Part shown: in pieces, positions 52,461 to 64,000 of the stretch | Layout: each line of letters opens with the position of its first letter | How positions within the stretch are numbered: the stretch's first letter is position 1 | NCBI RefSeq assembly: GCF_018139145.2 | Contig: NC_059478.1 | Span: forward strand, 20,801,001 to 20,865,000 | Reading direction: 5' to 3' | Source: Gymnogyps californianus | Lineage: Eukaryota; Chordata; Aves; Accipitriformes; Cathartidae | Length of the DNA: 64,000 nt | Notes under the pieces: generated by a model | Database searches by the model: none | The model's input: only the letters and a program-made list of their open reading frames with translations | Told to the model about the DNA's origin: nothing | Program-made: the position numbers and the translations under genes

Positions 52461-54987
52461 TACCCAGAGGTTTTTTTTGCTGATCTCAAGGGGCTCTCAA
52501 GAGTTTCGGATTTTGCCAGACTTAAAGCCGTAAGGAGTGCATCAAGAGCTGTCCCGACATCTTTTAAAAAATATTTCACTTCATTGCTGCATAAAGGTGA
52601 ACCTAAGTAGTACAGAAGACAGCTTGAACAGAAGCAGCCAGACTTGAGCTAGCAGAGGGAGCGTGCCTCGCAGGCTGACCCCTCTGGGTAAGTGAGTGTG
52701 TTTTTTCCTTGCTGAGAGGGCAAGACTGGTACATTAATGAGCCATCTGCCTTGCTGGGCCACAGTTTTAAGAACAACATGCCTTCCTGTCCTTTTCATAC
52801 TCTGCCCTCTAGAAAACGTAGCTCTATCATTACTTATGACAGGAGACTCTGTCATATCAAAGGATAAAGAAATCGGTGATGAAGAGAGAATTAGGGAAAT
52901 GAGAGGAGTTACAGGACAGAGAGCTTCATTAGAGGGATAAAAAAACAGGGAAGAGGAAGATTTAATGAGGCTCTTGTTTATTACTTTTGCTAATTTAGGA
53001 AGTCTTGCTGCTGGCTGTGGCACTGGAAGGTTAAATTGTACAGATACTTTCAAAATGAATATTGCAGTGAGCCAGAATACAGGACTTAAGTATTCACTTG
53101 CATTTAATGGGTAAACCTCAGCCTCAGACTGTGGGCATCTTGGGTTTCAAAAGCCAAGGCTCCTTTAGGGGTAAAACTGTGCTTGGCCCCTTATAAAACA
53201 GATTGGTCTAGATTAAGGCTACTCTGTTCTGAGTACCCTCATTTGCACGTTGTTATAGGCTGTTTTTCCTCTCTTTTTCCCATTTTCCTGAGAGTCCTCT
53301 TTCTACTTGGACACTCTAGTTCTGAACCTCACCACTGTTTGTGGGGCAGAAAGTGCTAATACCAGTCACCTTCTAAAAGTACTGCCTTAACTACACTTAT
53401 TGGGTACTTATGAATTCTTACTAGCAGCCATACAGTGTTGCCTGTAGCTGCTCTGAATGCAGGCAGCGCTGGACATAGGGTGCCCGTATCAACCATGCTG
53501 GCAAGTCAGTCAGCAGAGCGTATTGTGGGCTGTAGATGCAGCATGGATGTATTATCCGATGACTGATATCTGAGGTGCTATGAGAGTGGTTCTGTCTTGG
53601 AATGACAGAAATTATACTGAACTTTTTTCTTCATCTCATGTAGCCTCATTTTTTTCTGAATTTTCATTTATTGAATTGGTCCATCCATAAATTAACTTTT
53701 TTAGTGCTATGTTTTCCAGCTAAGATTATAGTATTGCATTTTTACCATGTGGTGCTTCCTTTTTTGTCACAGGCAGTTTTATGAAGAGGCCTCCATGGCT
53801 GCACTAGTTGTTACTGCATTTTCCTTCCTTGTTTTCCTATTTTTAACATCTCCATTATTCCAGCTGGAAAATGGCAATTACATAACTTGCCCTCTCTGTG
53901 ATATATGCAAATCAGTCAGTTAATATTTATCCGCAATTTGGAGATGGAAAGTGTTATACATGCACTGAACGTTTGGAAGCCAATATTAGATACATGTCTA
54001 TTAACAGATGTGGCTTTTTTAAACAAGTTCTTTCAGTTACTGGTGAGTAGTTCCACCTGTTTTAGGGATTATTAACAGTAATCTTTATTTACGGGTTTTA
54101 ACTTCTGGAGGAAGTCAAGATTTAGGCTTTTAGGCTGTCTGGTGAGTATAGTTATTGTACTCATGGTGGCTGGTTTTGAGCTGAATTTTTTGTGGCACAA
54201 CCCCTAAAGCAGATGCTGCATTACTGTCTTTAAGGTAGTTTATCCCAGTATATGGCATTTATTTGATTTTGCATAATAACTTTATGTCAATGACACCAGA
54301 CCAGTCAAATCCTATTCATTGTGCGTGAGATACTGTGTGGCCCCGAGATGCAGTTGCCTCCATGTGATGTCTTGACCAGTGGTATGTACCAAATGGGATT
54401 TCAGCTTTGGGGAGAGGCTGACATGCCACGCAGCAGCTGGCAAGTATGTACTCCTCATCTGCAGCCTGGTGCCAAAGACGCTCTCCACTACTGTGGCACC
54501 CAGCCCCCAGGTGAATCTGTCCTCCCTGACATGATCCAAATGGAGATGGGGTCTTTTCCAGATTGGCTGGGTCATGAAAAGTTGAAGGGTTGATAAAATG
54601 CTACTCCCCAGTGGAGATGGATGTGCTATACTGGCTGTACTGATAGACTTCAAGGGAGGCAATTTCAGTTATTAGACACTAACTGAAAGCTAAGGTTTTC
54701 TTTTTCAATACAGACTGTCCTTGCTCCTATTTGCTGTTATTGATACAGTAGGTAGTGTTCTGTGCTAACAATATCATCAGGGAGAACCATGGCATGTCAA
54801 GAAAGATTTTTTAATATGATCACGAGAGCAATAACAGAAGCACAAAAATATGGAAGCAGCAGTGTCATTTCAACAGAAAACTAACTTTTGCAGCTACAGC
54901 TCTGAAAGAAAAGTTGCCCTTTGAAATTCTTACGTCCAGTGAAAGCTCTTCCCCCAGCTTTCCAGCCAAGCAGCTGGGAGTGTGACA
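52461..54987. other. 2.5-kb spacer between the inverted arms
   Basis: Contains the longest open frame of the window (minus strand, 134 codons, 52649-53053, serine-rich, no recognisable motif). A GC-richer patch at 54312-54662 is open on both strands (116 codons minus, 90 codons plus). No transposase signature (such as a DDE triad context, zinc finger or RNase H-like motif) is visible, so I cannot show that these frames belong to a mobile element. A strong donor-like sequence (GG/GTAAGTGAG) lies at 52687/52688. Confidence 0.5.
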
Positions 54988-55243
54988 TCATGCTTCTCAG
55001 CAGACATTATTAACTCAATTAAACTAAAGAGATATAAAGTAAATTACTGCATCCTAATTATACAAAAATCGATAAACAGGCAACAAAAACAATTATATAA
55101 TTCACTCTGAAATTAAGATGTTCAAACCACTAACAATTTAAATCAAAGCAACAGTAATAAAATAAGTGTAATGTTACTAATTACTTCATTTCATCTTCTG
55201 AAGTCAAATACATGAATTTTTGTTGACTTCATGTATTTTGGCA
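54988..55243 (+). repeat. Inverted duplication, right arm (partner 52190-52460)
   Basis: Reverse-complement counterpart of 52190-52460; see that entry for the blocks. The arm is AT-rich and carries the words ATTAACTCAATTAAAC, TTCACTCTGAAATTAAGAT and GTTACTAATTA, all shared with the left arm. At its outer end ATGTATTTTGGCA pairs with the left arm's ACATATTTTGACA. Similarity fades gradually outside, with no clear target-site duplication. Confidence 0.93.
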
Positions 55244-55312
55244 TTTATAAGTGTAGAAATGGAACATGAATGGGCTTGACTGACACAGCAGCACAGAGAA
55301 GTATAGCTTCTG
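55244..55312. other. Flank of the right inverted arm
   Basis: Short anonymous sequence leading into the 36-bp dispersed duplication. Confidence 0.5.
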
Positions 55313-55348
55313 TAGAGTGAGAAGCTGAGCCTGCAGTGATGGGAAAAG
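55313..55348 (+). repeat. 36-bp dispersed duplication, copy 1 (partner 56155-56190)
   Basis: Matches 56155-56190 with three mismatches. This copy has G, C, G where the other has A, T, A. The shared core includes AGAAGCTGAG and TGCAGTGATGG. Neither flank is similar. Confidence 0.88.
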
Positions 55349-55643
55349 ATACACTTATAAGGAAGCTTCTCTCAGGCTGGTAGGCTGTGCAGAGGTAGGA
55401 AACTGGCACTCGGCATCCGTTGCCTGCAACCTGTTTCTCCTTCCTAAACTCTCTTACAGTGGATTGATTAAAACTCCCAGCTGATATACTCAGGCTGTGT
55501 TTGATAATTGCTAGTGTTTTCTACATCAGCAAGACTGACAACAGCAGAATTGAAGCTCAGTGATGTTAAAACTTGTCTGTGACAGCTTTGATTTCAAATA
55601 GAACACGATATTCTTTTAGACAAATAGTAGAGGGAGATTTGGA
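55349..55643. other. Anonymous noncoding DNA
   Basis: No recognised feature. Confidence 0.6.
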
Positions 55644-55686
55644 CTTTTTTTCCTTTCTTTCTTCCCCCTCCCTCCCTCTTTTTTTT
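55644..55686 (+). repeat. 43-nt pure pyrimidine tract
   Basis: Uninterrupted C/T from 55644 to 55686, with a C-rich core (CCCCCTCCCTCCC) between T-rich ends. Tracts like this can form triplex (H-DNA) or i-motif structures. The complementary strand has three G-runs of three or more, one short of a canonical quadruplex. Confidence 0.95.
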
Positions 55687-56154
55687 GAAAACCTAAGATT
55701 GTGCAATCCATGGAGGTTTTTGGGCATTACTTTGATTAGTGAGAGCCATATGTCCCTCAAACAAATGAGAACAATTCTCATACTGACAACGAAAAGAAGC
55801 CAAAAAAATACAGTAAGTTGCTGCCTGCAGAGTAAGATTGGGGTTTTTTGGAGTTTTTGACCTGACCTTTTTGACACATGGGAGCTTCTGTGAGAAAGCA
55901 GCATTCAAAGAGCATTGACAGGCTCACTCTTACTCCTGCAGGATAATTCCATTGGCTTCACTGATGGCTGGATTTGGCCCAGGCAGGGTAATATGATCAA
56001 AAATTAAAACTGTAGATGTTTCATTTTCATGCACCTCATTTACTGTTTCCGAGTAATATGAAGCAAAGTTATGTACAAAGAAAGACCAATTATAATGTCG
56101 GATATGAAAGAACCTCTATATAGACCTTAGAAAGAAAATTACTTGTGTCTTTTA
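55687..56154. other. Noncoding DNA with a possible old repeat trace
   Basis: At 55925-55990, ACTCCTGCAGGATAATTCCA, TTGGCTTCACTGATGG and GGATTTGGCCCAG resemble a widespread decayed amniote repeat ('taattccattgacttcaatgg...tttggccc'). Too diverged to name. Confidence 0.4.
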
Positions 56155-56190
56155 TAGAGTAAGAAGCTGAGCTTGCAGTGATGGAAAAAA
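56155..56190 (+). repeat. 36-bp dispersed duplication, copy 2 (partner 55313-55348)
   Basis: Second copy, 842 bp downstream of copy 1 and in the same orientation. All three differences are transitions toward A/T in this copy. Confidence 0.88.
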
Positions 56191-59100
56191 TGCAAGGGTG
56201 TGTAATAATCAGTGCCCACAATGACCCCAGGTTTTCTAACAAAATCAGCTGTCAAAAGATCTGACCCATCCAAATACAAGCTGTGGAAATGCACCCTTCT
56301 ACACCATTGCTTCGTACCAATCAATAACAATTCAATCCTGGCAGAATTCAGGCAGAGCCTATTATAAGCCATCTAAAACTGAATTGCTGTCAAAAAATTA
56401 GACGTGAAGGGGATTGCAGTACTAGTATCTGATGGGAAAAAATACCACCATAGTTTAGTACAGTGGGACAGTTTCAGATATTGCTCAGTGCCAACTGCTT
56501 AAAAAATCCAGAATGATACTGAAAATATTTTAAATATCTAAACATAAATGAAGATTGACAGCCTTGGCTTTGATCCTGGCAGGAACTGAGGCAAGTGAAA
56601 ATATGGTTGTAGTTATTATTTCCTGTTGGTCAGAAATCTGCTTGACCCGTGTCTCGATCCAGAATAGAAGATAGATTTCACTCCTGAGCATTTAATTTGT
56701 ATAAAACTCCAGCTACTCCTTCTGTATGAAAAAGAACTGCATTTTCTTTTTGGAGGAACAAAGAAGAGGAAGGTGTTCCAGTATCAGAGGACCGTTTTTC
56801 TCTTTTTTTGTTTTTTTTTGCCATTGCAGAACTCAGAAGGTTCTTACTCTTGGATGCCTATATTAAAAAGTTTTCCACCAAATTGTTGTTTAATTTTTTT
56901 GTTCTAATCTGAGTGCAAGCATAGGGATTATCAAGTGTTTTGCCACTAATTGGGTATGTTCGGTGACATGATATGGAAGAAGAAAGAATGAAGATTCTCA
57001 TTTGCTTCTGGTTCCCTTTTATAACGGTGTTATTGTGAGTAGACATTTTATTATTAGCTGTCTGCCAACACAAAAAGAGTGAAATACTTTTTATTGACTG
57101 AACAGTAAAAATCTCATTTTATATACTGTACAAGAAGCACCCTAACAATAAGAGTACTCCTTTGCTACTTAGAAATTTGGTTAGATGGAGGTACCTTGAA
57201 AATATTGCTCCTTGAGCTTACTGATGCTTTCAGGACAGGGTTGAGAGGTCGGTACAGATGGGCTCATTATTCAGTACCCCTGCTGACTGGTTAAGTGCAC
57301 TGTTACAGATTGCTTGCGTGGATGTGCTGTGAAGCAGCTCTTAATACCCAGGGAGATGAAGCAGGGCCCATTAGGGAAACAAGGAAATGTGAGGTAATGA
57401 CTGGCTAATACCCTTGTGTACGGGGGGTATAAGGTGTTTGCTCTTGAACCATGGCTGTCAGTGAGTGAAGAGGTAATTTGAGTGTTCTCTTGGATTGGTG
57501 TCCAAGGAAACCATTTTGGATTGATAAGGGTAATCGAATCTTAGATTAATTTGTGGGCTGCATGCACATTTGTAAGTCATCGGCCATCTTACCCATGTTG
57601 TGTTACTCCCAAGGCACTCCTGCCCACAGAGTGGCTCACTGGTTTCTCCTCCTGCCTGCATTTTTCTTCACCTCCTGTGGTTGACATCTTTCCTGCCAGC
57701 TGTGTCTTTTCTGCAAGGTAATTCTCTTCACTGCTGACTGCGATCCTGGGGGATTCTAGGGCTGTCAGCCACACTTCTACCTTCTGCAGTTCTGTCTCCT
57801 CTCCTTACACGTTTTCCTTCCTTTGCTTCTCTCTTGCCACCGCCGCCTTCTGTTTCTCTCCTAATCTGGACTTCATCGTGCCCTGTAAAAAGGGGGAAGG
57901 CTCAGCCCCAGCTAAGAGTCATAGAAAGGGTTTGTAACAGTTAAAAATCATTCTATTAAGAATATCTTCTGAACCGGAAAGCCAGAGATTAAGCTTTTAA
58001 CTAGTCAAAGAGGACAAAATTGCCTTTGTGGTTATAAATAGCCTTCAAAAGGAAATACTAAATGTGTTTTTGATGGAGAATAAAATACTTGGCTCTGTAA
58101 TGTATTGAAAAGCTACGTATTTCTCAGTTCTTGAGCTTGCAATTTTTGCTTAGTGGCAACAGTACCTAGCAGTCTGCAGATACCTTTGACAGATAGTGTA
58201 GTATGAACCAGTATTCACCCCATATGTTGTCTCTGTTTAACATATAGAAATAAGAACCACAGAAAATGCCACAAATAATTAGACTTTACTATAGACTTGC
58301 TGAGACATAAGATATCCTCTTCTGTGCTGTCAGTTCTCTTTTCTTGAGGTTCCCTTTTTGCTGCTACCTTGGCATATAACTCAGGTACATATCCTGACTG
58401 TAGACTACATCCTCACTTATTGTAGTTTCTCATATGATAAAACCTGCAAAGAAAGATATTTAAATGCCCTGTGGAGAGCACATGGAATGCTGTATTCATA
58501 TTGTAACCCAAGAGCACAGTGAAGTAAGACACTTTCTAGTTTTTCTTTAATTATACCTATGGAGTTGCGTAAATTTCAATTCAAGAGCATGAGAAAGTCC
58601 CCTGAAGATAATACACAGCTGTGCCATACATAGTGGTAGTTCACTGTACACTTCTATGATCAGCCTATCAAGCAACTTCATTCCAAACACATTGGGTATG
58701 TCATGGATGCAGAATGGCTTTTTAATTTACCCTTCTACTAACTGTATTATCTTCCCAATAGAGCTATTTATCAGGGTGGCGATTAAGTGGAGTTTACTTT
58801 ACATTATGTCTTTTGAAAAATATCTAAATTAGGATGATCTAAAACTCCAACAAATTATGGGTACTTCAGTTGCTTATGTTTGTGCTCCATGGGCAGCAAT
58901 TTACCCAGTGTTTTTCCAATTCAAGTAAATGGGAGACAGCTGGGGGTTAGCAAGACTCATCTTACCAAATCATAGATATTTTAAACAGCTGGCAATAAAC
59001 TGTAATTTATATCTATAAAGTAAAGTATTTATCCAGAAGAAGTACCTTTAGAATATGCTTGAAAGCTGCATCTGAGCTGACATGAAGGAGAGCTTTGTAT

Positions 59101-60709
59101 CTTATTGCCATGGGCTAGGGCTTCAGTTTATAGTTAATTTATATGCTGTTCCTCTGAAATGCTGTAACTTTTATTATTAATCAATTTAAATTGAAAGAAG
59201 TAGTAGTTCTAAGAATTAAAACCAGACTTCCTTCAGTAATTGAATTCATCAGACCAGTTTCATAAGTAGTAAATGTGACTGAACTCTGTATGATAAGAGC
59301 ATCAGTGGAGCTAAATTCATGTACATCATGAGCTTCACAGAGTCTATATTTCACTCATGGTCTTTCTAAACTGTTGTCGGTGATGCTCTAAAGAGGGCTG
59401 AACAAATAAGTTTTCCGGTGCACTGAGAGTTATGGTATTTCTTAAAAATCTCAACTTAGCTTTTTCCACACCAGGTTCTGATTGTTGAAAGTTTTAAATG
59501 TATTGCCTTTTAAAATCTCTTTCCTGTCATTCTCTCCAAAACCTGGAGATACACTCTGTCTTAAAACACACACAATGTTACAAGACTTGCAAACCACGCT
59601 GTTTCTGCTCTTCACTAATTCTTGGAACATGTTGTTACATCTCCATTAAACTCAGTGGGCCAACATAGTTTTATCCCCTAATTTGATGATTTGGCGGTAG
59701 GGTCCATGAGATATGCGTAGAAGAAGTTGTGTTAAGTGATCAGAACTTCCGAGGGGTCATTGTGGTTCAATGACATTGAATAAAATCAAGATGATTCTGG
59801 TTTTTTGAAATAAAAGCAGTGCATGTAAGGAGATGAATGCGATGCACTGAAGAGCTGGGACATTTGAGCAGCCTGCAGGTAAAAAAAGATTAACATATAG
59901 TAACTCAGAGTAACCCAGAGCAGCAAATGTGGTCTCAAGAGGTAATATCATTATTTGTCTTCACATATGTAGGTAAAAGCATATTTTCCTAATGCTCCTA
60001 GCAGTGTTACAGCTAACTTTGTAATATTACAATGTTTGTTCTGATGTGATAACATTTGTTCAGGTGGGATGGAATACTGTTGGTGGAGTTTGCCACTTCA
60101 TGTAATGCCTGAAGAAATAAAGCAATAGAAGCAGACTTGAAGTGGAATTTGCATTCTTTCCTTCTTTACTCTCCGATGAGAAGATAAGTAACTGCTATTA
60201 CCTGTTATCCTCAAACACCTGCTCAGTAAAGTTCAATTCTTGTAACAGCAGTGTCATAGTCGCCAAAAAGCTGAGCTACTGTGGTAGCTAAAGTACGTGG
60301 CAGTTCATTTCTAAAGTGTCATCTGCCTGTGACTACTCAATGATGACTTAATATCTGCACTATGGCAATAGTGTGGCAGAGTCTAGAAATTAGTAAATAA
60401 AAGCATTTGGTGTGTTGTTTTGGGCACTTGGCCTTCAGTCTAATGTTCTGGAGCTCTCATACAGTCTTAGCCATCTGCTAAGGAGTAGTAAAGACACTAC
60501 TGAAGATTAGTGCTTTTGAGCTAGCCCAGTCTTCAAATTAGCTAAATTGCTCTTTTTCACTTTGGAGTTACTTTGAATAATGATTTTGCCCTGCGACGTA
60601 TTTCACTATTAAATTTCACTTAGAATTTTAGCTTTCTCTTTTGTTCAGTAATTCTTACTGTAAATTTAGGATATGATGTTAGATGGTACAGTATGCACAT
60701 ATGCTGTTT
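56191..60709. other. Anonymous noncoding DNA
   Basis: No gene recognised. The 57230-57900 part is less AT-rich and contains a TATA-like GGGTATAAGG at 57426-57435, but no promoter, exon or LTR boundaries can be supported. Confidence 0.6.
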
Positions 60710-60785
60710 AAGTTGGATTGTAAGCTCTCATGACTATTGTTTTTGTTATACCACAAGCCTTTTAGTGTGGGGTCCTTCTCATCAT
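60710..60785 (+). mobile_element. L3/CR1-like LINE 3' end, decayed
   Basis: TTGGATTGTAAGCTCTCATGAC, then ATTGTTTTTGTTATACC and TTTTAGTGTGGGGTCCTTCTC. The amniote LINE tail reads 'gattgtaagctctttggggcagggactgtc...agcacaatggggtcctg'. The overlapping GGGGTCCT word is shared with the fragment at 48257-48322, so the two are probably the same family at different preserved parts. Confidence 0.6.
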
Positions 60786-61060
60786 TATGCATGTACACAT
60801 CGTTTCCAGAGTGTAGATCTGGCATAGGTGCATTTCTAAAATGCTAAAATAATTAATGTTTTCTATTTCTCTTGATGTAAATTTGTGGACACCTAAATAT
60901 AGTGAACTCTGGCTCATATTCAGCAATTACCTAGATATGAGTTAGCAGGAATATCAAGTTTAGCCTACATAAATAAGGCAATCTACTGAAAATCATTCAG
61001 CACACCACCTTGATATCTTTCTGATATATTTAAATATTTTTCTTGTAATAGAAATGATAC
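60786..61060. other. Anonymous noncoding DNA
   Basis: AT-rich, nothing recognised. Confidence 0.6.
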
Positions 61061-61083
61061 AAAATAAATAAATAATAATAATG
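61061..61083 (+). repeat. (AAAT)n/(AAT)n microsatellite
   Basis: Three AAAT-type units followed by AAT units. Confidence 0.9.
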
Positions 61084-64000
61084 CCTTTTATATTGTCTGT
61101 CCTCTGGTTCACTGTCTAAAATCCTGATGTGTTTAAAAAGTCAGGAGTAACTAGACTAAAGTGGGAGCTTTTTGGTGAAACATTTTTTTCTGAAAATATT
61201 AATTCATCAAAACCGTAACTTATACTTTTAACATATCCTTGTTTACCTAAGGTTTCCACTGGGAGAGTTTCTCTGGTCCAGAAATAAGAAAAATGAAACA
61301 GGAGCGTAGGGATTAGCTGCCTAATTGGATCCAGTGAAATGTTGACTGACCCAGCTAATGAGCTATTTGGCTGTCTTCAGTTATCTTTCTCTACCTCTGG
61401 TTTCTGGTTTTTGTTGTCTGTTTGCTCCCAAACGTTGCAAAGTCTTAACTTTTTTTTTTTTTTCTTTTTTAATAGAAGCAGAGATCTTGGCTTTTGGCAA
61501 GCCCTAGTTATGTTCAACCTCTCTGGCACATATTTGACTATGAAGTCTAGAAACACTTCATTGAAACTGTGTAAGATCTAAAGTGTGTAGTCCCAAACGA
61601 GAAACAAACACGTGATAACACAAATACTGGTTTTATTAGAAGGTGATACATGACTCAGTGATGTTTGAGAGCTTCCGTATTCATCTAGTTGTGCATCTAA
61701 GGATTGCATTTGCCATGCATTAGCTAAAGCATCGTTGCGTTCTGTTAGTTATTTACCATCACCCCAAAGCCCCTCCTCTGTGCCCCTGCTTTGCAAGACC
61801 TAGTACCTCACCCTATAAGCATGACCCAGTCTCGTGGTTCCTTTTTCCTCTCTCCATATATTCTTTGGCATTGCTGTCTAGGAAAGTGCACATTGACAGC
61901 ATAAAATAAAACAGTCAGCCCTGTCAGTTGTTGTGACTGAAAAGAATATTACAGTTAAGCTCTGTTCTGTGAAGTGACTACAATGGTTTTAGCACTGGGA
62001 TGGCAATGACAACTGTAGTCCGAGATTTACTAATGTGATTTATTTGCAAAATTCTCTTACTTTAGACATAAATGCATATGTAAATATATCATCTTATAGT
62101 CTCCAAACATTTCCATTGTGATCTGTTTTTGGCAAGGTGTAAGCTGAAGACAACAGGTATATCCAAATGGATTAATCAGTAAATGTTGCACAGTAAAATT
62201 CTTAGAAAACTGATGCCTATTACCAGTGTATTCCAGTGTGTGCAACCCTGTCACCATGACAGGACATGATCTCTTGGTTTTAAAATTTCTCTGATACTTT
62301 AACTGTGATCTTTGTTTTTATTCTATGCATACAGAACTCAAATGTAATACACCTTGTAATCAATATTGGAGTTGAATTTAGGACTCTGATACCATAAAAT
62401 ATTTACTTTAAGAAGCAGAGATATACACCAGCTTTTTCACAGGGAGAGTGATATGAATAAGCTAATGAAAGAAGGGAGTACACTATAGCTGCTGTTTATA
62501 TGGTAACAACTGCCGACTTGAAAAGCAAATGCTAATAGCATCTTCTGTATTAGTTATGCAAGAAAACAGTACTTGAAAATGCACCTTTAAAGTTTAATTT
62601 CCCAGTATGCTAAATTTTGCAAGTTTCTAATCTTTGTTTTATTTATAAATCTCAAAAAAAAAAGAGCAACCATGGCATTGTGAATTGTAGATAATGAAGA
62701 AAAGGCCAAATGTGAGATCAGTTGATGTCCATATTAGAAGCACATAAAAGTACACCTATGCAAAATGTCCCCAAGCTATTTCTGCTTCCCACAGGTGGCT
62801 TCTGTAAAAGCAGAAGTCTCCTCATTGTATTTGTCTTCACTTTTTTATCCTTGTTGAATCACGTTGCACATTTTCCTTTGCGATTCTGTCCGTAACTTTG
62901 TTGCTGCCTCTTTGGATGATTTAATCCCATGAAAAGATGGAGTTGAAAGGCTCCATCCACACTGTAATGCCAAGAAAAAGGGAAAAGTGAATAAAATCTT
63001 CAAGTGAAAAAACAGAAAGAGAGGTGATGTCTGAAAGTTCCCTAAATGGACTTTCCTGTGCTAAAGTTTAAGCACGCTTTCCCATCAGCCAGGAAGAAAA
63101 TAAGTGACATTTATTCAGTATCTTTTTATTTTTCTTGAACTGGCACTTTTACAATTTCAGTATAAAGGATCTCCATTAGACCTGGTTAAAATGCTAATCA
63201 GAGGCTACTTCCATAAGCAACTGAGGAGTGCCTTCATTCTGTAGAACAATACTAACGCAGACAGTGAAACTGTAATATGTCAGCTGCCTCTAAGCTATTT
63301 GACCATTTTGTTCCCAAACTGCAATATTTCGGTATATTCTTAACTTGTTCCAGAAAAAGAGAAATAAAACCATAGTTTTATTTTTTTCTATTGTTTTGCT
63401 TTTAGGTATAAATTGTTTCTCTTTATTTCACAATCTGTAAATGCTATTCGCCAAGCATATTCAAGAAGCAATGTTTCTAGGACTATATGTCTAATCCAGC
63501 TATTGGAATATCTGCTACTAAGCGCTGCTGATCCAGCCACGAAGTGCTAGGGTAAGGAGGGCTACTCTTTTTCCCTGCTTCTGATTACTTGGGCTGATCA
63601 TTGGGAATACCATACGGCCCTGATGGCTGAGCACAGAGGTTTTATATTTAAAAAAATGGTTGCTCATTCTTTTTGAAGGATTTCTTCCACTCCACTGATT
63701 TTCAAAATAAATAAAAAAATCACTGGTCAAAGCGTTTTGTAAAATTTTTCCAAAATAAAGCATTTTGTTTCTGATAATATTTTCTTACATTAACAAGATG
63801 TTGTTAAGTTTCTGATTTCTGCCATGGCAACTTTTGCAGTCCTTTGATTCACAGAAAGAAGCAGCAGCACTTATTAAATACATCTCCTATTAATGATGTT
63901 TGTGTGGTCTTATGAAACACATTGTCCTTTTGGTCTTTACATCTTATTATCTGATGTTCATGCCTGCTAGCTAATATCAAAGTATGAGAGTGGAGAATTA
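61084..64000. other. Anonymous noncoding DNA
   Basis: Contains a T14 run with a C interruption at 61450-61470. No gene, RNA or known repeat recognised up to the window end. Confidence 0.65.

Noticed and set aside
52688..52696. Strong splice-donor-like sequence
   Set aside because: No matching acceptor with an open segment upstream; the upstream sequence has stops in the frames I checked.
52649..53053. Longest open frame in the window (minus strand, 134 codons)
   Set aside because: Serine-rich, no recognisable domain, and an open frame of this length is expected by chance somewhere in 64 kb; no transposase or other motif seen.
57426..57435. TATA-like box downstream of a GC-richer patch
   Set aside because: No initiator context, CpG island, LTR ends or exon follows; a single TATA word is uninformative.

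Overview
The window looks like a gene-poor, AT-rich stretch of a sauropsid nuclear genome, most likely a bird. No open reading frame exceeds about 134 codons on either strand. There are no bacterial-style gene arrays, and I found no rRNA, tRNA or CRISPR. The recognisable interspersed DNA is sparse and old: two MIR-like (amniote tRNA-SINE) fragments, one CR1-type 3' end and two L3/CR1-like 3' ends. There are none of the Alu, B1 or young L1 copies expected in a mammal. Low repeat density, CR1-family tails and many T-runs broken by G (about 10.1, 12.77 and 41.53 kb) fit an avian intron or gene desert. The species and the flanking gene cannot be told from the sequence.

Layout. 0-5 kb: anonymous DNA with a TGTC microsatellite, a perfect 9-bp-arm hairpin and a canonical G-quadruplex motif. 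5-6.4 kb: two diverged direct copies of one element about 1.06 kb apart, with a small GC/CpG-richer patch between them. 6.4-26 kb: mostly anonymous DNA with T-runs, a purine-rich tract near 12.8-13.1 kb and a very AT-rich section at 15.5-17.2 kb holding a (TA)13. 26.3-27.1 kb: two MIR-like fragments in opposite orientation. 31.17-31.31 kb: a compound CA/TA/CT microsatellite. 33.64 and 38.33 kb: short tandem duplications. 36.9-37.7 kb: a GC-richer patch. 42.06-42.64 kb: a decayed reverse-transcriptase region of a non-LTR retrotransposon that is not CR1-like in its motifs. 45.3, 48.3 and 60.7 kb: LINE 3' ends. 52.2-55.2 kb: a large inverted duplication. 55.3/56.2 kb: a 36-bp dispersed duplication. 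The rest is anonymous.

The main discovery is the inverted duplication. Bases 52190-52460 and 54988-55243 are reverse complements of each other, about 85-89% identical in long blocks including 25 perfect bases, and separated by 2.5 kb. I recognise no repeat family in it. It may be a fold-back mobile element, an unnamed repeat family, or an old inverted duplication of a regulatory element. The second is the 42 kb reverse-transcriptase relic, whose four motif blocks are in the right order and spacing but spread over three reading frames. No gene product is claimed for this window. Weak exon-like segments at 28.2 and 43.2 kb and a decayed open frame at 0.6-1.1 kb are listed as findings only.
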